From: Silene latifolia
Taxonomy: Eukaryota > Streptophyta > Magnoliopsida > Caryophyllales > Caryophyllaceae
Assembly (NCBI RefSeq): GCF_048544455.1
Contig: NC_133538.1
Span: 440,198,311 to 440,262,310 of the forward strand
DNA: 64,000 bases
Direction: 5' to 3'
Made by a program: the position numbers and the translations under genes. The notes beneath the pieces were generated by a model, which searched no databases, had not been told where the DNA came from, and was given only the letters and a program-made list of their open reading frames with translations. Of this stretch, positions 11,512 to 23,705 are shown piece by piece (the first letter of the stretch is position 1; every line of letters starts with the position of its first letter).

Positions 11512-11555
11512 GTCTTCCCCCCTTAAAAAGAACTTCGTCCCCGAAGTTCAACTCA
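11512..11555 (-). promoter_or_regulatory. Polypurine tract of B with upstream inverted repeat
   Basis: On the minus strand the interior ends in a purine tract (aaggggggaagac) directly before the LTR start TGTAATACCC. Just upstream is the inverted repeat gaacttcggggacgaagttc. A near-copy of the whole motif lies about 600 bp further in, at 12113-12153. The tract primes plus-strand synthesis. Confidence 0.8.
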
Positions 11556-12112
11556 CCCTTCCCCAACCACACGACAATAAACCAAGGTTGACAGCACTGT
11601 TCTCCCAACACAGGTCACTACCCTCTAGAAGCACTACCCCACTATGTCATCATCATCACTGCCCGACATACCATATACACCAACTTCTACGACCCACAAC
11701 TTGACGTACCAAACTCACAACATGTACCAACACGACCAACAACTATACTACTACTCCAAACTCTTAGCCACGCACTACGAGACTATGCTTTCACTAGTAT
11801 ACAACTATCAACACCAAAACATGCCACACCACGATCCTGTTACATTGTATGATTTGAACACTTCGTTACCGTTCCCGACACACTCATCTCTTTATGACTA
11901 TCTTTTCATTGTAAATTACTCAACTTTTACTTAAACATACAAATTACTTATCAAAACAATTAAAACAATTATAACTTCATGCTAGAATTATAATAGAGAC
12001 AATAGCGAGCATTATTACAAACAAACAACGAAATCAGTATAGTATACAACAAAATTACTATAATATTGGCCTTTATTATTATAATATCGGCCTTTTTATT
12101 TTGCGACCTTAC

Positions 12113-12153
12113 TCTTCCCCCCTAAAAAGGAACTTCGTCCCCGAAGTTCACTG
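12113..12153 (-). repeat. Second copy of the B polypurine-tract motif
   Basis: cttcccccctaaaaaggaac followed by ttcgtccccgaagttc repeats the PPT-proximal block at 11513-11552 with few changes. No LTR boundary follows it on the minus strand, so it is either an internal second PPT or a remnant of a duplicated 3' end. Confidence 0.75.
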
Positions 12154-12219
12154 TCAAGTAAATTTTCTAACACAAACCGCACCTTGTCGACATTACTCAA
12201 TAATCACTACTAACATGGT

Positions 12220-12221
<2 letters not shown>

Positions 12222-12281
<60 letters not shown>
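12222..12281. repeat. (TA)30 microsatellite
   Basis: Sixty bases of uninterrupted TA repeats lie in the 3' UTR of element B. It is probably length-polymorphic. An open frame across it is an artefact of the repeat. Confidence 0.98.
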
Positions 12282-12282
<1 letters not shown>

Positions 12283-12605
12283 TAAAGTTACGAGGATAAT
12301 TGTCAAGAATCATAAAACATGCACATATCAATTGTATATAATGTAGTTATGAAAATTCTAAAAATAATTAACAAGTCTTTTCGATAATAAATAAGTTAGG
12401 CTTGCTTGTGAATGCAATAAAAGAAAACTTTGTGTCACATCTATTCCCACAAAATATCATTTATAAGTCAAGCATGGACCCAAGCATAACTAATAAGTCG
12501 ACCCAAACATGCTACTGACCTTCAATAACCATTATAAGTATCAAAATATGCAAAAATAGAAACATTCAAACAACTTTATTTTCGAAAAAGTTCTTGTAAC
12601 AGAGT

Positions 12606-12753
12606 TACTCGATCGAGTGGGTTAGACACTCGGTCGAGCGAGCCCTACTCGATCGAGTATCTTAGCTACTCGATCGAGTAGCCCGAAATCAGATTACTCC
12701 CAATCTGCTACACCTGCAGCTACTCGATCGAGTTGAGGGCACTCGGTCGAGTG
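12606..12753. repeat. Second phased palindrome array (B interior)
   Basis: Palindrome units related to TACTCGATCGAGTA start at 12606, 12627, 12646 and 12667, and again at 12721 and 12740. The spacings are 21, 19, 21, then 54, then 19 bp. Two units are the variant CACTCGGTCGAG. The array lies downstream of the ORF on the minus strand. Confidence 0.88.
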
Positions 12754-12980
12754 GCCACAGGTCAACATATCTCCATATCAACGAGACACAAACTAAGTAA
12801 TCACATAACTGTGAGTCGGAATGAATTTCCGGCTACAAATCCTACAAACAAGTCTAGGAAAAGCAAGTACGGCCTTATGGCCACCAATACAAACCGAACA
12901 TAACAAGTACGAAATGAAAAAGTTCCAACCAAAGCAAACTAACACCCGGAATAACTACGAACAAAATAAGAAAAGGAGTA

Positions 12981-14558
12981 TCACTCCTGTTGCTGCTGCT
13001 GCTCATCCAGGACATAATCATCATCTCCACCACCACCTAAGGTGCCAGCTCCTGAAGTCCCAAGACCCGCATCATCCCCTGCTCCAACCTCTGGACTCAC
13101 GTACCATGGGATCAAACCGCCGTAAGGGTAAGACTGAGGTGCTATCCATGTGGACGCATCCACCCCGTAAAAGTGGAAAACCCCGCTGTAATCCCCAACT
13201 CCCCTCCACCAAACTGGATGCGGTCCCGAGGTCCCAATACCCTGAGCATACACCATCTCGTGCATGTTCCGGAGCGTCAAGGTAGAGGACACTCTCTCTG
13301 CCAAGTAGCTGTCACGCGTCGTCGGGGTATCAAGGTAAGGGTAACAAGGAAACAGGTGTTGTGGTGGTGCTGCTGGCTGTGGCTGGGTCTCAGCCATCCT
13401 CTCTCTCACACGGCGTGGTCCCCTCCCTATCCTGGGTCTATCCTCCGCATCTCTCACATTCTCCCCCTTCCTCGGCTCGGGCATAACCTGAAGGATTGTA
13501 TCATCGATGAAGTACGTCTGTCTCGCCGGAGGTGCATCCTCATCCTCCTTCTCATCAGAATCGGCAGCTACCACTACCGCATCTAACGGCTCAGTCGGTG
13601 GGAGGTGCTCAGGAGCCGGTATCCTCATCCAGCTCATGCCCCATACCCTCCATGCTAGGCTACCATCCGCCAAGGTTCTCAACCATTTCAGGTCGAGGAA
13701 ATAATCTCTATCCATGGTAGGTACCGGGGTGGCTAAGGGAACGTACTCGGAGGAAGCCTCAAAAGAAGCTAGATTTTCGGCTAGCCGAGTGGCAATAACA
13801 CCACAACTCAGGAATCTAGTGCTAGAGGAGGCCATCAAAGCAAGGCTAGCATAAACTATTGCGGGAGCATTGAAGGTCACTTTTTCAGTCCGTTCAGGGT
13901 TAAGGTAAGCCATCAGAAGCAACAACTCGTGGGAGTTTAACTTACTCATATCAGACCTCTCGTAAAGGAGACACGACATAGCACGAAGAAAGACCCTCAA
14001 GGTAACATGCTGCACATCATTAATCAGCATGTTGCTAGCGGTGGGAGCTGATTTCCCGGTGATACAGGGCATAAGGCAGCAAACTCCACACTCAGACGGT
14101 ATGTCACAAAGGGATCCCTTGGGAGGCTTAGCCAAGCCAAGGTGAGAGGCAAAAAGGTCCACGGTCAACACAAAACTGGTGTTCATAAGACGGAACTAAA
14201 CGTTATGCTCAGCCGGCTCGTATTTAAACGAGCTCATAAACTCCAAGGTCAGAAAAGCATAAGAATGCTTCCACAAATGGTATAGCCCAGTGAACCCCAA
14301 AGTCTCAAAAATATGACGGACGTCCGTCTCAATACCGAGGTCCTCTAAAAGGGTCATGTCCACACAATGAGTCGGTCTCATCTTACGGGATTGTAAGGCC
14401 ACAAACCTTTCCCGTTGTGTAAAGTCTACAAAGACCACAGAAGGATACTCTGATACAGCTGGTACCACTGGTACCACTGGTCCACTACCCTCCCTAACTT
14501 CGGGCTTAGAAGCCCTACCCCTCTTACTTTGTCTAGTCCCCAAGTTTAGTCTCGGCAT
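12981..14558 (-). pseudogene. Athila ORF3-like (ATHILA ORF-1 family) protein, one amber stop
   Basis: This is the only gene of element B. The frame starts at 14558 (MPRLNLGTRQSKRGR, strongly basic) and runs in one frame to 12981. It is broken only by a TAG at 14196-14198 after about 120 codons, giving about 525 codons in all. Family motifs span the stop: FVALQSRKMRPTHCVDM, LGIETDVRHIF and LTLEFMSSFKY lie before it, and FRLMNTSFVLTVDLFASHLG follows directly after. The stop is therefore a point mutation (or readthrough site), not a gene boundary. The C-terminal half is Pro/Glu/Asp-rich and ends in Gly-Asp and poly-Gln (DEQQQQQE). It is homologous to the third ORF of element A. The function of this family is unproven; envelope-like is the usual label. 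The plus-strand frames in the same place are antisense shadows. Confidence 0.8.
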
Positions 14559-15197
14559 CTATTTCAACATATTATTTTAGTACACCAACGCATGCGCACC
14601 AAAACATGCTATTTACACAAATTAAGTCATGAAAGAGTCATCTAAGTACACACTATGACCAACAATTTTCTAAATTACAAGTAAAATTTCAATTCCTTAT
14701 ATCTCAGACGGTCTCTACAGCTGTGAAAATTTCATCATAATTAACACGAATTAACTCACCCATTACAATCATTAGGACTTAAATCTTCAAAATACATCCA
14801 TGTACAACACAAATTCCCAACCATATGAGAGGAATTTCAGTTTGAGACACTTTTAAGACGGAGTTTTAAGGCAAATTTTTGAGGTGAAAATCAAAAAAAT
14901 CAACTTCCCACATGACATATACAACATAAATTACTCAAATTTCATCCTTTAACATGTAAATGACAACCAAAAATCAATTTAATTTCTCAAACCCTAGAAA
15001 ATTCGGTCACCAATATATGCAATTTCTATTTGAGTTTTGTATAATAAGCAACAATAATCATAAAAGGGAAGCATCTAGATCATATTACAACAATTAGAAG
15101 CAAATTTTCTCACATACAAATCGAATTTTCAGATTTTTCTATCATCCTAGTTGTTTCTAATTGATGAAAAACATTAAAATAGGAAGAAAATTATTAC
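14559..15197 (-). other. Candidate 5'-UTR intron of the B ORF
   Basis: On the minus strand a donor gatcaag/gtaataa lies at 15198/15197, and an AG (gttgaaatag) ends exactly at the ATG (14558). The interval is non-coding and AT-rich. Element A has the same exon-intron-ATG layout before its homologous ORF. The acceptor's pyrimidine tract is weak, so the exact site is uncertain. Confidence 0.45.
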
Positions 15198-16242
15198 CTT
15201 GATCAAATAGGAAGTGAAAGAACAATTATAAGCAAAGGAAATCACCAAATAAATCACCACAATCACAAGATTTGAGAGCAAGATGAGAGAGATGAAGGTA
15301 TTAGGGTTTATGAATGAATTAGAATGAAGGGAAGAACGATGGGAAAAGAGTATGAGAATCTCGCAATTATCCGGGTACTGTAGCTTACTCGATCGAGTGT
15401 CTCGGGTACTCGATCGAGTGCCCTCTACTCGATCGAGTAGGCGCTATTTGATCGAGTATTCGTAGGAAATTCCTACTTCCTCGACGCCATAGCTTCCTAA
15501 CTAAATCAAATGAAGTCTACTTGGTCTAGTAAGCACTCACAGTCGGTCAAGTAAGGTTGGGTACATGGTCGGAACAACGAGGTTAACTGAAGATTCCTGC
15601 AAAACAACATCACGTGTCGATTCCAAACCAAGTTCGGAAATCATTACCGGTTATCATATTCATTCACATTATACCATTACTATTCAATTATACCACACCG
15701 GTTTCACCAACTAGGACACATATCATGTTATTACCACTAGGATACATTTAACGCATTATCTCATCACTTAAACCTTTGCCTACTATTCTGCTAATAAACT
15801 TATAATCACATTACATTAATCACTCTTTTACCATAAAACTTACAGGTATCATCCAAGGGTACAAGCAACATAATTATGCTTCAACATAAACAAATTAACC
15901 TACTCAAATTAATCACGTCACATGCAAAAGCTTTCAGACATTCATATATCACATTCATCCATTAATATTTTGGATAAATCTTACTAAGATTCTACAACTC
16001 TTTAACTACCCTCATAAGCACTATTATAAGCCTTATAAACCCTTATAGAAACTACCATTACTAACGACTTCAACAAACACAGCCATTACCGCATTTCATA
16101 TCGCCTCACGCGTTTCTACTCTTTTCACATACGTCAATCGTATAAAACCTTTCACGTTCCTCATTATAATCACACACACATATTAGTTCCATCAAAACTT
16201 TACCATACATGTTTCTAACATAACTATTATGCACATGCTAAC
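15198..16242 (-). other. Leader side of element B upstream of its ORF
   Basis: No gene is present. A palindrome array lies at 15386-15458. The stretch continues across element C (to 24977-25037) and the Helitron (to 39786-39994) up to the PBS. After removing the insertions, only about 1.3 kb separates the PBS from the candidate first exon, too short for gag-pol. Confidence 0.7.
15386..15458. repeat. Third phased palindrome array, upstream of the B ORF
   Basis: Units start at 15386, 15407, 15426 and 15445 (the last is tatttgatcgagta). Spacings are 21, 19 and 19 bp. The array lies about 190 bp upstream of the candidate splice donor on the minus strand, the position expected for a promoter element. 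Degenerate copies follow to about 15560. Confidence 0.88.
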
Positions 16243-17507
16243 TGAAGGAAATGTAGATTCATATACATACTAACATACTCTTATATGTTAAAATTAATTT
16301 GTCATAAAATTAAATACGGATTTTATGCATGCAAACAATATAATAAAAGAGAAGAAATCATTTTCTTACAATGAAATTTCGGTTCAAATGGGCACAAAAG
16401 AAATCTCCTTTTCTTTTGTTCTTGAGCTTTCCTTTAATGGAAGAACAAGATCCAAGTGTAGGATCTCTCCTTAGGAATAATACCCAAAGCTTAACTCTTA
16501 ATCTAATTAATATTATTTGAGCTAGTATAATATTAATCTCATGAAAAATGAACCAAAAATTTGTTTGGTTTAGGCTCCTAAAACCGGGTAGGAGATGTGG
16601 AGAGGAAGAGTATTATTTTTATCTCTCTAAAATAAGTTTACATGGTTGAATGAATAATAATAATCACCCACACATACATATGGTGAATAATAATTATTTT
16701 AAGTAAAAGAACTCTTGTTCTTTTCTATGTAGAACCGATTGGGAGGGAAGGAGAGCCCAATGCATGGGCTAATTTTTCTACCCAAGAAATGTAGGCTTGC
16801 ATGGCTACACATAGGTAGATCATCATTGTGTTTTCTCTTATTAAAATAATTAACACAATTTTTCCACTAAAACCCTCTTAATATTTCGGTACTTATAAAA
16901 TGGAAGGTCCATTTTATATTTTGTCATTTGTCAATTTTGTCACATGTTACATGTTACATGACATGTAACAATGCAATGTATTTTTATCATATTAAAAATC
17001 AACGTATTAATAAAAATACGTCATATACAAAAATCGACTTAGTAATTCATAATTACTTATACCAAAATATTTTACCAATTTATAAATCATATTTATAATA
17101 ATTCATTCAATTCCGATTGTTTCTTTAAACAAAGAATTTCATCCCGAAGAATGAAACAATTCGATTACTCGGACCGTATCTCATTTAATCATATTTCAAT
17201 TTGATACGTAAATTTTACTTCCAAAATCGTCCGTCAATTTTTCAAGTAATTTAATTAACTCGTAACATTATACGATTAATTAAATGATCAATTAAGAGTA
17301 TTGCCCTATAGGTATGACCTAGGGGGTCAACTGATCACCACCGTCACACGACAGTAATGTCAAACTCTAGTCAGCCAATCATTACCGATATATGTTGACC
17401 AGTTGATAGTAACAAAATTACTTCCCAATTGTATTCTTTAAAATGAGATTTAATAATGATATTTAAATCACATGATCGCACTATTGTTGAGGACACATTT
17501 CCCAACA
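16243..17507 (-). repeat. 3' LTR of element C
   Basis: It is nearly identical to 23706-24971; the first about 390 bp are the same in both copies. It shares with E and D the box near the LTR start (gtgtcctc.acaatag(t/a)(g)cg) and the box gactagagtttgacattactgtcgtgtgacggtggtgatca, written here in pieces: gactagagtttgacatta, then ctgtcgtgtgacggtgg. Confidence 0.95.
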
Positions 17508-18350
17508 ATCTCCCACTTGTCCTCGACAAGTGTGCGTCACCAATTCTCTTGTCCTATTACTATCTCCCACTCAATGCAAGGTGTCTTTCAGGTCGTACTT
17601 GGAAGTGATCATATCGAGAGTGGTTTCCTCGATCTGGAGAATAACTGATTGACCGGACTTATCTATCATAGATACTTTCCGAGCGTGGCCACACATTTCC
17701 AGTTCATTACTCCTCGAGTGGCCCTGAGATATTGTTTTAACCCGACAAGGGGTGGACAATTCCTATCGCACTCATTCCTTCGACTAGCCACAGCCATCAT
17801 AACCCAAAATATGCCCATTTGACCCCATTTACGAAGGTCGTAGTAACACAAATCAAAGTTAATCTGAAACTGTGCCATCTTAGGTGAATAGTCTTTAGTC
17901 AAAAGAATCGACTCATTAGAATACTATAGTAGCTCTCGCCACGACCAGGCTATATAAATTGCCAGAACTCTATAAGCGGTCATTAGGCCCGACAAAAAGT
18001 TCCTAACAGTCTGCCTATGTGATCGACTAGTCATCTCATATGACTCTATGGCATTTGAACTTGCCATCAATCGCATCACACTCTAGTCACTTCGAGACGT
18101 CACCTCATACAAGTGACTATGGGCGAATACAATGTTAATCCGTGTTCACTTTAACGGAGTTCAATTGTCACTACAACCCGTTTGGATGTAACAAAGTATA
18201 AAAGGAGTTTTTAAAGAAAAACTCGAACGACAAATGCGATTATCACATATGAATAGTCAATGCCTGATTACTATTCCATATTCTATAATCTAATTTGATC
18301 TTGCATGTAGTTGTTCATTTCAATTCAATTGAAATGACATGACTCATCAT
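17508..18350 (-). other. Conserved 3' UTR and PPT of element C
   Basis: On the minus strand this reads gaggtgacgtctcgaagtgac, then gatgactagtcgatcacat, then gtcgattcttttgact, then gtggccacgctcgga, and finally a first cattgagtgggagat and a second gacaagtgggagat before the LTR. The same blocks in the same order lie in E (45700-46301) and D (53448-54130). The hairpin acttgtc-gag-gacaagt overlaps the PPT. No protein is encoded. Confidence 0.8.
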
Positions 18351-21300
18351 GTTTAGCCTATGAGAAGGCTTTGGTTAGTAGGTTTTATCAACTTCTTGTA
18401 CCTTACTCAACCTTACTACATATTCGTTTTCCTTTGTAATGTATACATTTGCATCACAACACTTTCTGAGTACGTGTCGAGATCCAATCAAGACATAGGC
18501 CCTCTTAGCCTAAGAATAGCTCCCACTTTGTTTTCACAAAGGTGCGGGACTCATCCTCTTGCACATCTCATGATTGCAAGTGTACTCAATTTCCGTTATA
18601 TATATATCTCTCATTGTTCTTTATTGCCTAGAACGATTCTAGAAATTCTACTTCTTAATTATCATAGCCACAATGGTATCTTAACCATCCTAATGTGTTT
18701 TGATTATGGTTTTGTCGGAAACCATGCGCAACCTCAATTGTCAATTGTCACTTGTGTAACACCCTTACACAAAATTGCATCATAAACACTTTGCTTTACT
18801 TTCTTAATGCTTCTACAAGCACTTAAGGGTAATCTTTATATACTAGGTAAAGATTACTTAAATTCGTTTTTGAAAACAATTCATCATACTCAAAGTATAT
18901 GAAGTGTTATACATCATTACTCATTTAATTGATCCGGCAGAAGAAGCAAATGGAATCAATCAAATATGTTCGATTTAATTGAACTAGTCATGAATCTTAT
19001 CAACATAAGACTTCTTACTGACGCTAATATCATGTGGATTTATCTTCATAAATCCGGATATTCAAGATGTATTATAATACTCCAAAAGTCTTAAATCATT
19101 CTCGATGATCAATATGTCATCCACATATCGGACTAATTAAAATTTCCGTAACTCCCACTAAACTTCATGTATAAACACAACTTCTCGACATATCGAGAAA
19201 TGTTTTATCACATGATCCAAAAATGTTGATTCCAACTCATTGATGTCCTACTTAAGACCCTCTCTTAAGTTTCACATTATCTTAGGATTGCAAGAATCTT
19301 CAAAACTCAAGACATGTATTGAATACATTCCTTCTAATTGAAGAAGTGGGTTTTAGATTCACTTGCTATGTATTTCATAACCTCATAATGAAACACAATC
19401 CCTAAGAAGATCCAAATAGACTTAAGCATTTCAATTAGTGCAAAACCCTTTGCATCCAATCAAACTTTGAAATTTGTCTTTATTAGTGCAAAACCCTTTG
19501 CAACTAATCAAGCCTTTTTATTTTGGATTTTCATGGCTCTAAGCCTTATATTGAGTTGTGACTTAAACACTCTTATGTAAGTCATATGTTCATTACTTTC
19601 TAGAAGTAATCAATTTGAATCAAACGATTTCTTTGTAAGTTATAAGCTCTTTACTTTCTTAAAAGTAGCATGAATCCATCATTTTTAACAAGTGATGAAT
19701 TTTAACCTCCTAGGTTTTGAAGAAACAATGTCTTACACAAAACGTCTCATGTAGCCAAGAAAGACCAGTTTCTTGCGACATAACATCTTGTGGCTCTTTG
19801 AATAATTTCTCCCACTCTGTCTTCAAAAATAAACTTGTATTTTAGAAAGACAGCTTCATGAGCCGCAAACCCGTCGTACTCGTGATAATTGAAAAGGGAA
19901 AAATGAGCATTTGTTTCTTGTGAAAACTTACAAACATGGTACCCTTACCATTTCATATCTCATATGATTCGTATTAGTGGAAAAATAATTTAGACAAAAA
20001 TGATAAAAACCCCAAAAGGATCAAGTAACTCAAAGTAACTTGATTGAAATCCAAACCATATCGAATAGCGTTTGATTTCTTATCCATCCACACATTATTT
20101 CATAATGCGTGCTAAGAGAGATTAACTTGTGATACTATATCACATTTCCTTTGGCTTATATCAAAGTCTTCACTTTGATAATCCCATCACGACTAAATCG
20201 TGATTCTTTGAACTCTTGAACTTCTTCAAAGATTTCTTTATTTACCTTATTAAGTGAACATATTAGTGTCAACTTAAATCGTTGGTAAAAGATAATGATC
20301 AACCTATTTTGGATCGATGATATACAACCTCGATCACCTTTTCAACCAAAAGGCACGAGACATCTTGCTTTGAATACAAGATACGCATATACCATTAACA
20401 ATCTAATGGTTTCAAGAGTACTCTTAACTCCTTGCGTTCATCATTCCAAAATTTAAGGTTTAATCTTGGGTTACCAGTTTAAATCTTACATCATCTACAT
20501 GATATATCATTCTAGTTTGGTTTAGAATATAATCACCTTGATAATGGGCTAGCCATACATCAAATAGTGGTGTATAAGGTCACAAAAGTGAAAACCTCTT
20601 TTGTATCTTAACAAGTTTATATTCTTATTTAGAGTTTATGCACTTAATAGTCACAATTAAGTACAACTTTAAATCCAAAAACTAGATTGAGTACACAATT
20701 TCTCTATCTCTCAACATTATTGTTGCTAGTCGTCATATTCTAATCATCTTATGTGTCGAATACAATGATGAAAACCTCCATTGGTTTCTAATGTTGACGA
20801 AGTGGTACTAGCAAAAATTTATGTTTAGTCAAATAAACATTTAAAGAAGAAGGTCCCATTAGATGTCCCACAACTAACTTGTTGATTCTTCAATAATTTG
20901 GGGTAGTTTCCTTTCTCGTGTCCAACATTTGAGACAATGGAAACTTTATCGGTTGGGATTGATAGGTTTAGTATCGTCATTCTCAACAACTTTACTTTTA
21001 ACATTACCTTGTATCAATTCCATTATAATCTTTACTTCTTGAACCTCGTCCTCATCTTAACAGGTTAAGAGAATGCTCCCACTCATTTCAATGAGTCTTT
21101 GCTTTGAGAAGCAAAATTGAATTCATGAAGAACACTCTTCATTTGTTCGTTTTAGTCTTAAAAACTTTCATTGAGGTGGTTGCGTTATTTTGGTCAATTA
21201 CGAATTCTTGACAAAACTAATTACCAAAATAATTTATCGCTTCAAGGTACTTAATTCAATTAAGTATATGAATAACAATCCATTGTAAGTAGAAGTGTTA

Positions 21301-21480
21301 GTCAAGAATCAAAAACCTGTTTGATAATGAATAACTTTAATCTATACTCTTTACAAGAGATCCTTAGCAATGGTTCATACGAGGTCTTTAGAAGAAAATT
21401 CATATTTTGTCTTTAGTTACGATGTTTTAATGGAGTTTTGAATCAAAATCAAAATGATATCGTATATGAATTGTGGTAAA
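18351..21480 (-). pseudogene. Decayed gag-pol of element C
   Basis: Only fragments are readable on the minus strand. Near 18500 there is an RNase H relic (SGAILRLRGPMS). Near 19095-19125 the copia RT catalytic box survives as VDDILIIEND, and [12 protein letters not shown] sequence lies beside it. Near 20890-20960 a zinc-knuckle relic reads like GHEKGNYPKLL. The stretch is full of frameshifts and deletions, with no open frame over 100 codons on the correct strand. Plus-strand frames such as 18360-18785 are coincidental. Confidence 0.65.
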
Positions 21481-23690
21481 GAAATAGAACAATATGATAA
21501 CGGAATAGTGGAAAACAAAACATTCATCGTCATATTAATACTTGTAAACAAGTATAGCATTTACATAGTGACCTCTACCCAACTATGATAAATGATTCCA
21601 AGATCCAAATTCATATTAACTTGGGCACTGGGTAGCCGATGAAACCCTTATCAATATAACTCGGTGGATTAACTCTTTAATCGATTCTGCTTTTAGAACT
21701 CTCGGTCGATAAATTTACTCTAATATTTATCTATAGCCCAAAACACATCAACAAGGGCACGGGGAAGCCGATGAAACCCTTATCAATTACTTTTGTTGAG
21801 TTCAATCCAAATTTCGAATAAATGTGTCCATTATCCAAACCCACATTAACTTAGGCACGGGGTAGCCGATGAAACCCTCATCAACATGAATTCGGTGGAT
21901 TAACATTTATCACCCACTTCCCCTACGTAACAAGGTTTGTACCTCGGTAGCCGAGTGCACTCCCTCGCGAAATAGGTTTTCATGGTTTCTACTATTTGGT
22001 AAGGCTATGTCTCAATTAGTTGTTTTAGCGAGAGGTCATGTCAATTTATTATCTATCACGTTTTAAGTGAACTAAAGCGGTGAACTACGATAATTCGAAT
22101 TGACACGGTCGATAAACTCGATAAAATAACAATGCATGTTTAGTTATGGCGATTTAGCGATGCATGTGACATAAAATAAAATGCAAGCATAAAAGTAAAT
22201 AAATCCTAGTATGGCCTTTCCTAAAATAGAAAAACTATTAATCTATTACATATTCGGAAACCAACTCCATTGGTCCCTTGAACTTTGGTTGTGGCACGCA
22301 TCTCGAGGTAACACCGTCTTTATGTATCGCCATTCTTGAAGTAATCCGTCTTTTGGAACTCCTAATGAATAAAATTACATAATAAATTACATAATTTCCT
22401 ATTATACATTTGTAACTAAAATAAAATAAATCTATTAAATTACAAAACGGTGATACGAGATCACAATAAAAATTACAACCGAATCGATATTCCCATACAT
22501 TTCGGAAATACCAATTAAAATCTAAGGCCATACTAAGTAAAATTACATAATTCAAAATTACATAAATTAAAATTATGACAATCATAAAGAAAAATGCAGC
22601 ATTATAATATGTATGAACATGCTCAATTTTTATGCTAAATCGCTTTTTAATTAGCCAATATCGTATATTACTTTTTTTTACGGTTTTGCGTGATTTCAAC
22701 ATTTTATAATCACAAAAATGCATAAACTCATATTTATGCATAAGTTAATTACCCTAACCTCTTAGGACTCAAAATATAGTCTCCACTAGTAATTTGACCA
22801 TAATTAACTTTTATTTACAAAATTGTTCATAAATGGACCAAAATTACAAAAATAAGCTATTAAACTTCAAATAAATCCAAAAATTTCAAATAAATTCAAA
22901 ATTTGAAATTTAAATTCATGAACATTCTGGAAAAATCCATGACACTCATAATGTTCAAAATCTTAGGTTAAAAATTTCAAATTTTTCCTAAAAACAATAT
23001 CATGTTTATCGATTTTAATAAAATAATCATAAAAACATGGAAAAATTATTTTCATTAACTTTTCAATTTTAGATCTGAAAAATATAATAAAATGCAACAT
23101 TAGACGTTTTTCCTAAGTCATAGATTATGTTTTATTAATTTTCCACTAATAACGTCACTATTTATGCTATTTTTCTTCAAAAATTCATAAATCATGCAAA
23201 AAGACTTATTTATAGCCAATTATTTTACACACATCTTGTAAAATTGTATGTGACAACATATTATTTTTCTATGACCAGATTCGAAATTTAACTCATATTA
23301 ACCTATTTTTCACTTAAATCCGAATTTAATAATGAGAAAATCATTTTTCGAGCATAACAAGTCCAACAATTATGAAAATTTACAGGTTATCTCAAAATAA
23401 TATATGTGACAACATATCCAAAAACCAAGTGAAAATTCGAAGTATAGCTAATTTTAGACCAAAAATGACATTTTTACTCATAAAATCACATTTAAATGCC
23501 ATTATTGTAAAATATGAACAATAAAAATCCGAAAAATTAACCAAAATATCCTAAAACATTTTAGGACCAGAAATATTAACATGCATGTAATAATTTCGTG
23601 ATATATCATAATAACACAAATTTTACAAGTTTTATTTGTTATTCATATAACTCGGAAAAACTTTTAACCAATTTGCATGCAAACAACCGT
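21481..23690 (-). other. Long leader of element C
   Basis: This is non-coding. It is clearly related to the leader of element D (57513-59728): shared blocks include cctctacccaacta.gataaatga (near 21570 and 57570), gccgatgaaaccct-type repeats, and cctagtatggcctt (22205 and 58103). Three degenerate copies of a unit with (g/c)acggggtagccgatgaaaccc lie near 21625-21655, 21755-21782 and 21855-21883. Confidence 0.7.
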
Positions 23691-23705
23691 GGCTCTGATA
23701 CCGAT

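Larger units (their letters stand above)
11556..12980 (-). other. 3' untranslated interior of element B
   Basis: There is no credible gene. It contains a second PPT-like motif (12113-12153), a (TA)30 microsatellite (12222-12281) and a second palindrome array (12606-12753). On the minus strand it forms the 3' UTR of the ORF that ends at 12981. Confidence 0.7.

Noticed and set aside
12101..12346. Plus-strand frame with a Tyr-Ile repeat
   Set aside because: It is a translation of the (TA)30 microsatellite and has no gene-like context.
13173..13720. Plus-strand frames over element B
   Set aside because: They are antisense to the Athila-like ORF at 12981-14558, which has family motifs and a much longer frame.
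18360..18785. 141-codon plus-strand frame in element C
   Set aside because: The element is on the minus strand and related RNase H and 3'UTR sequence reads antisense to it; the frame shows no domain.
22238..22741. 167-codon minus-strand frame in element C leader
   Set aside because: AT-rich leader sequence rich in Ile, Phe and Tyr, no domain, and the corresponding frame is not kept in element D's leader.
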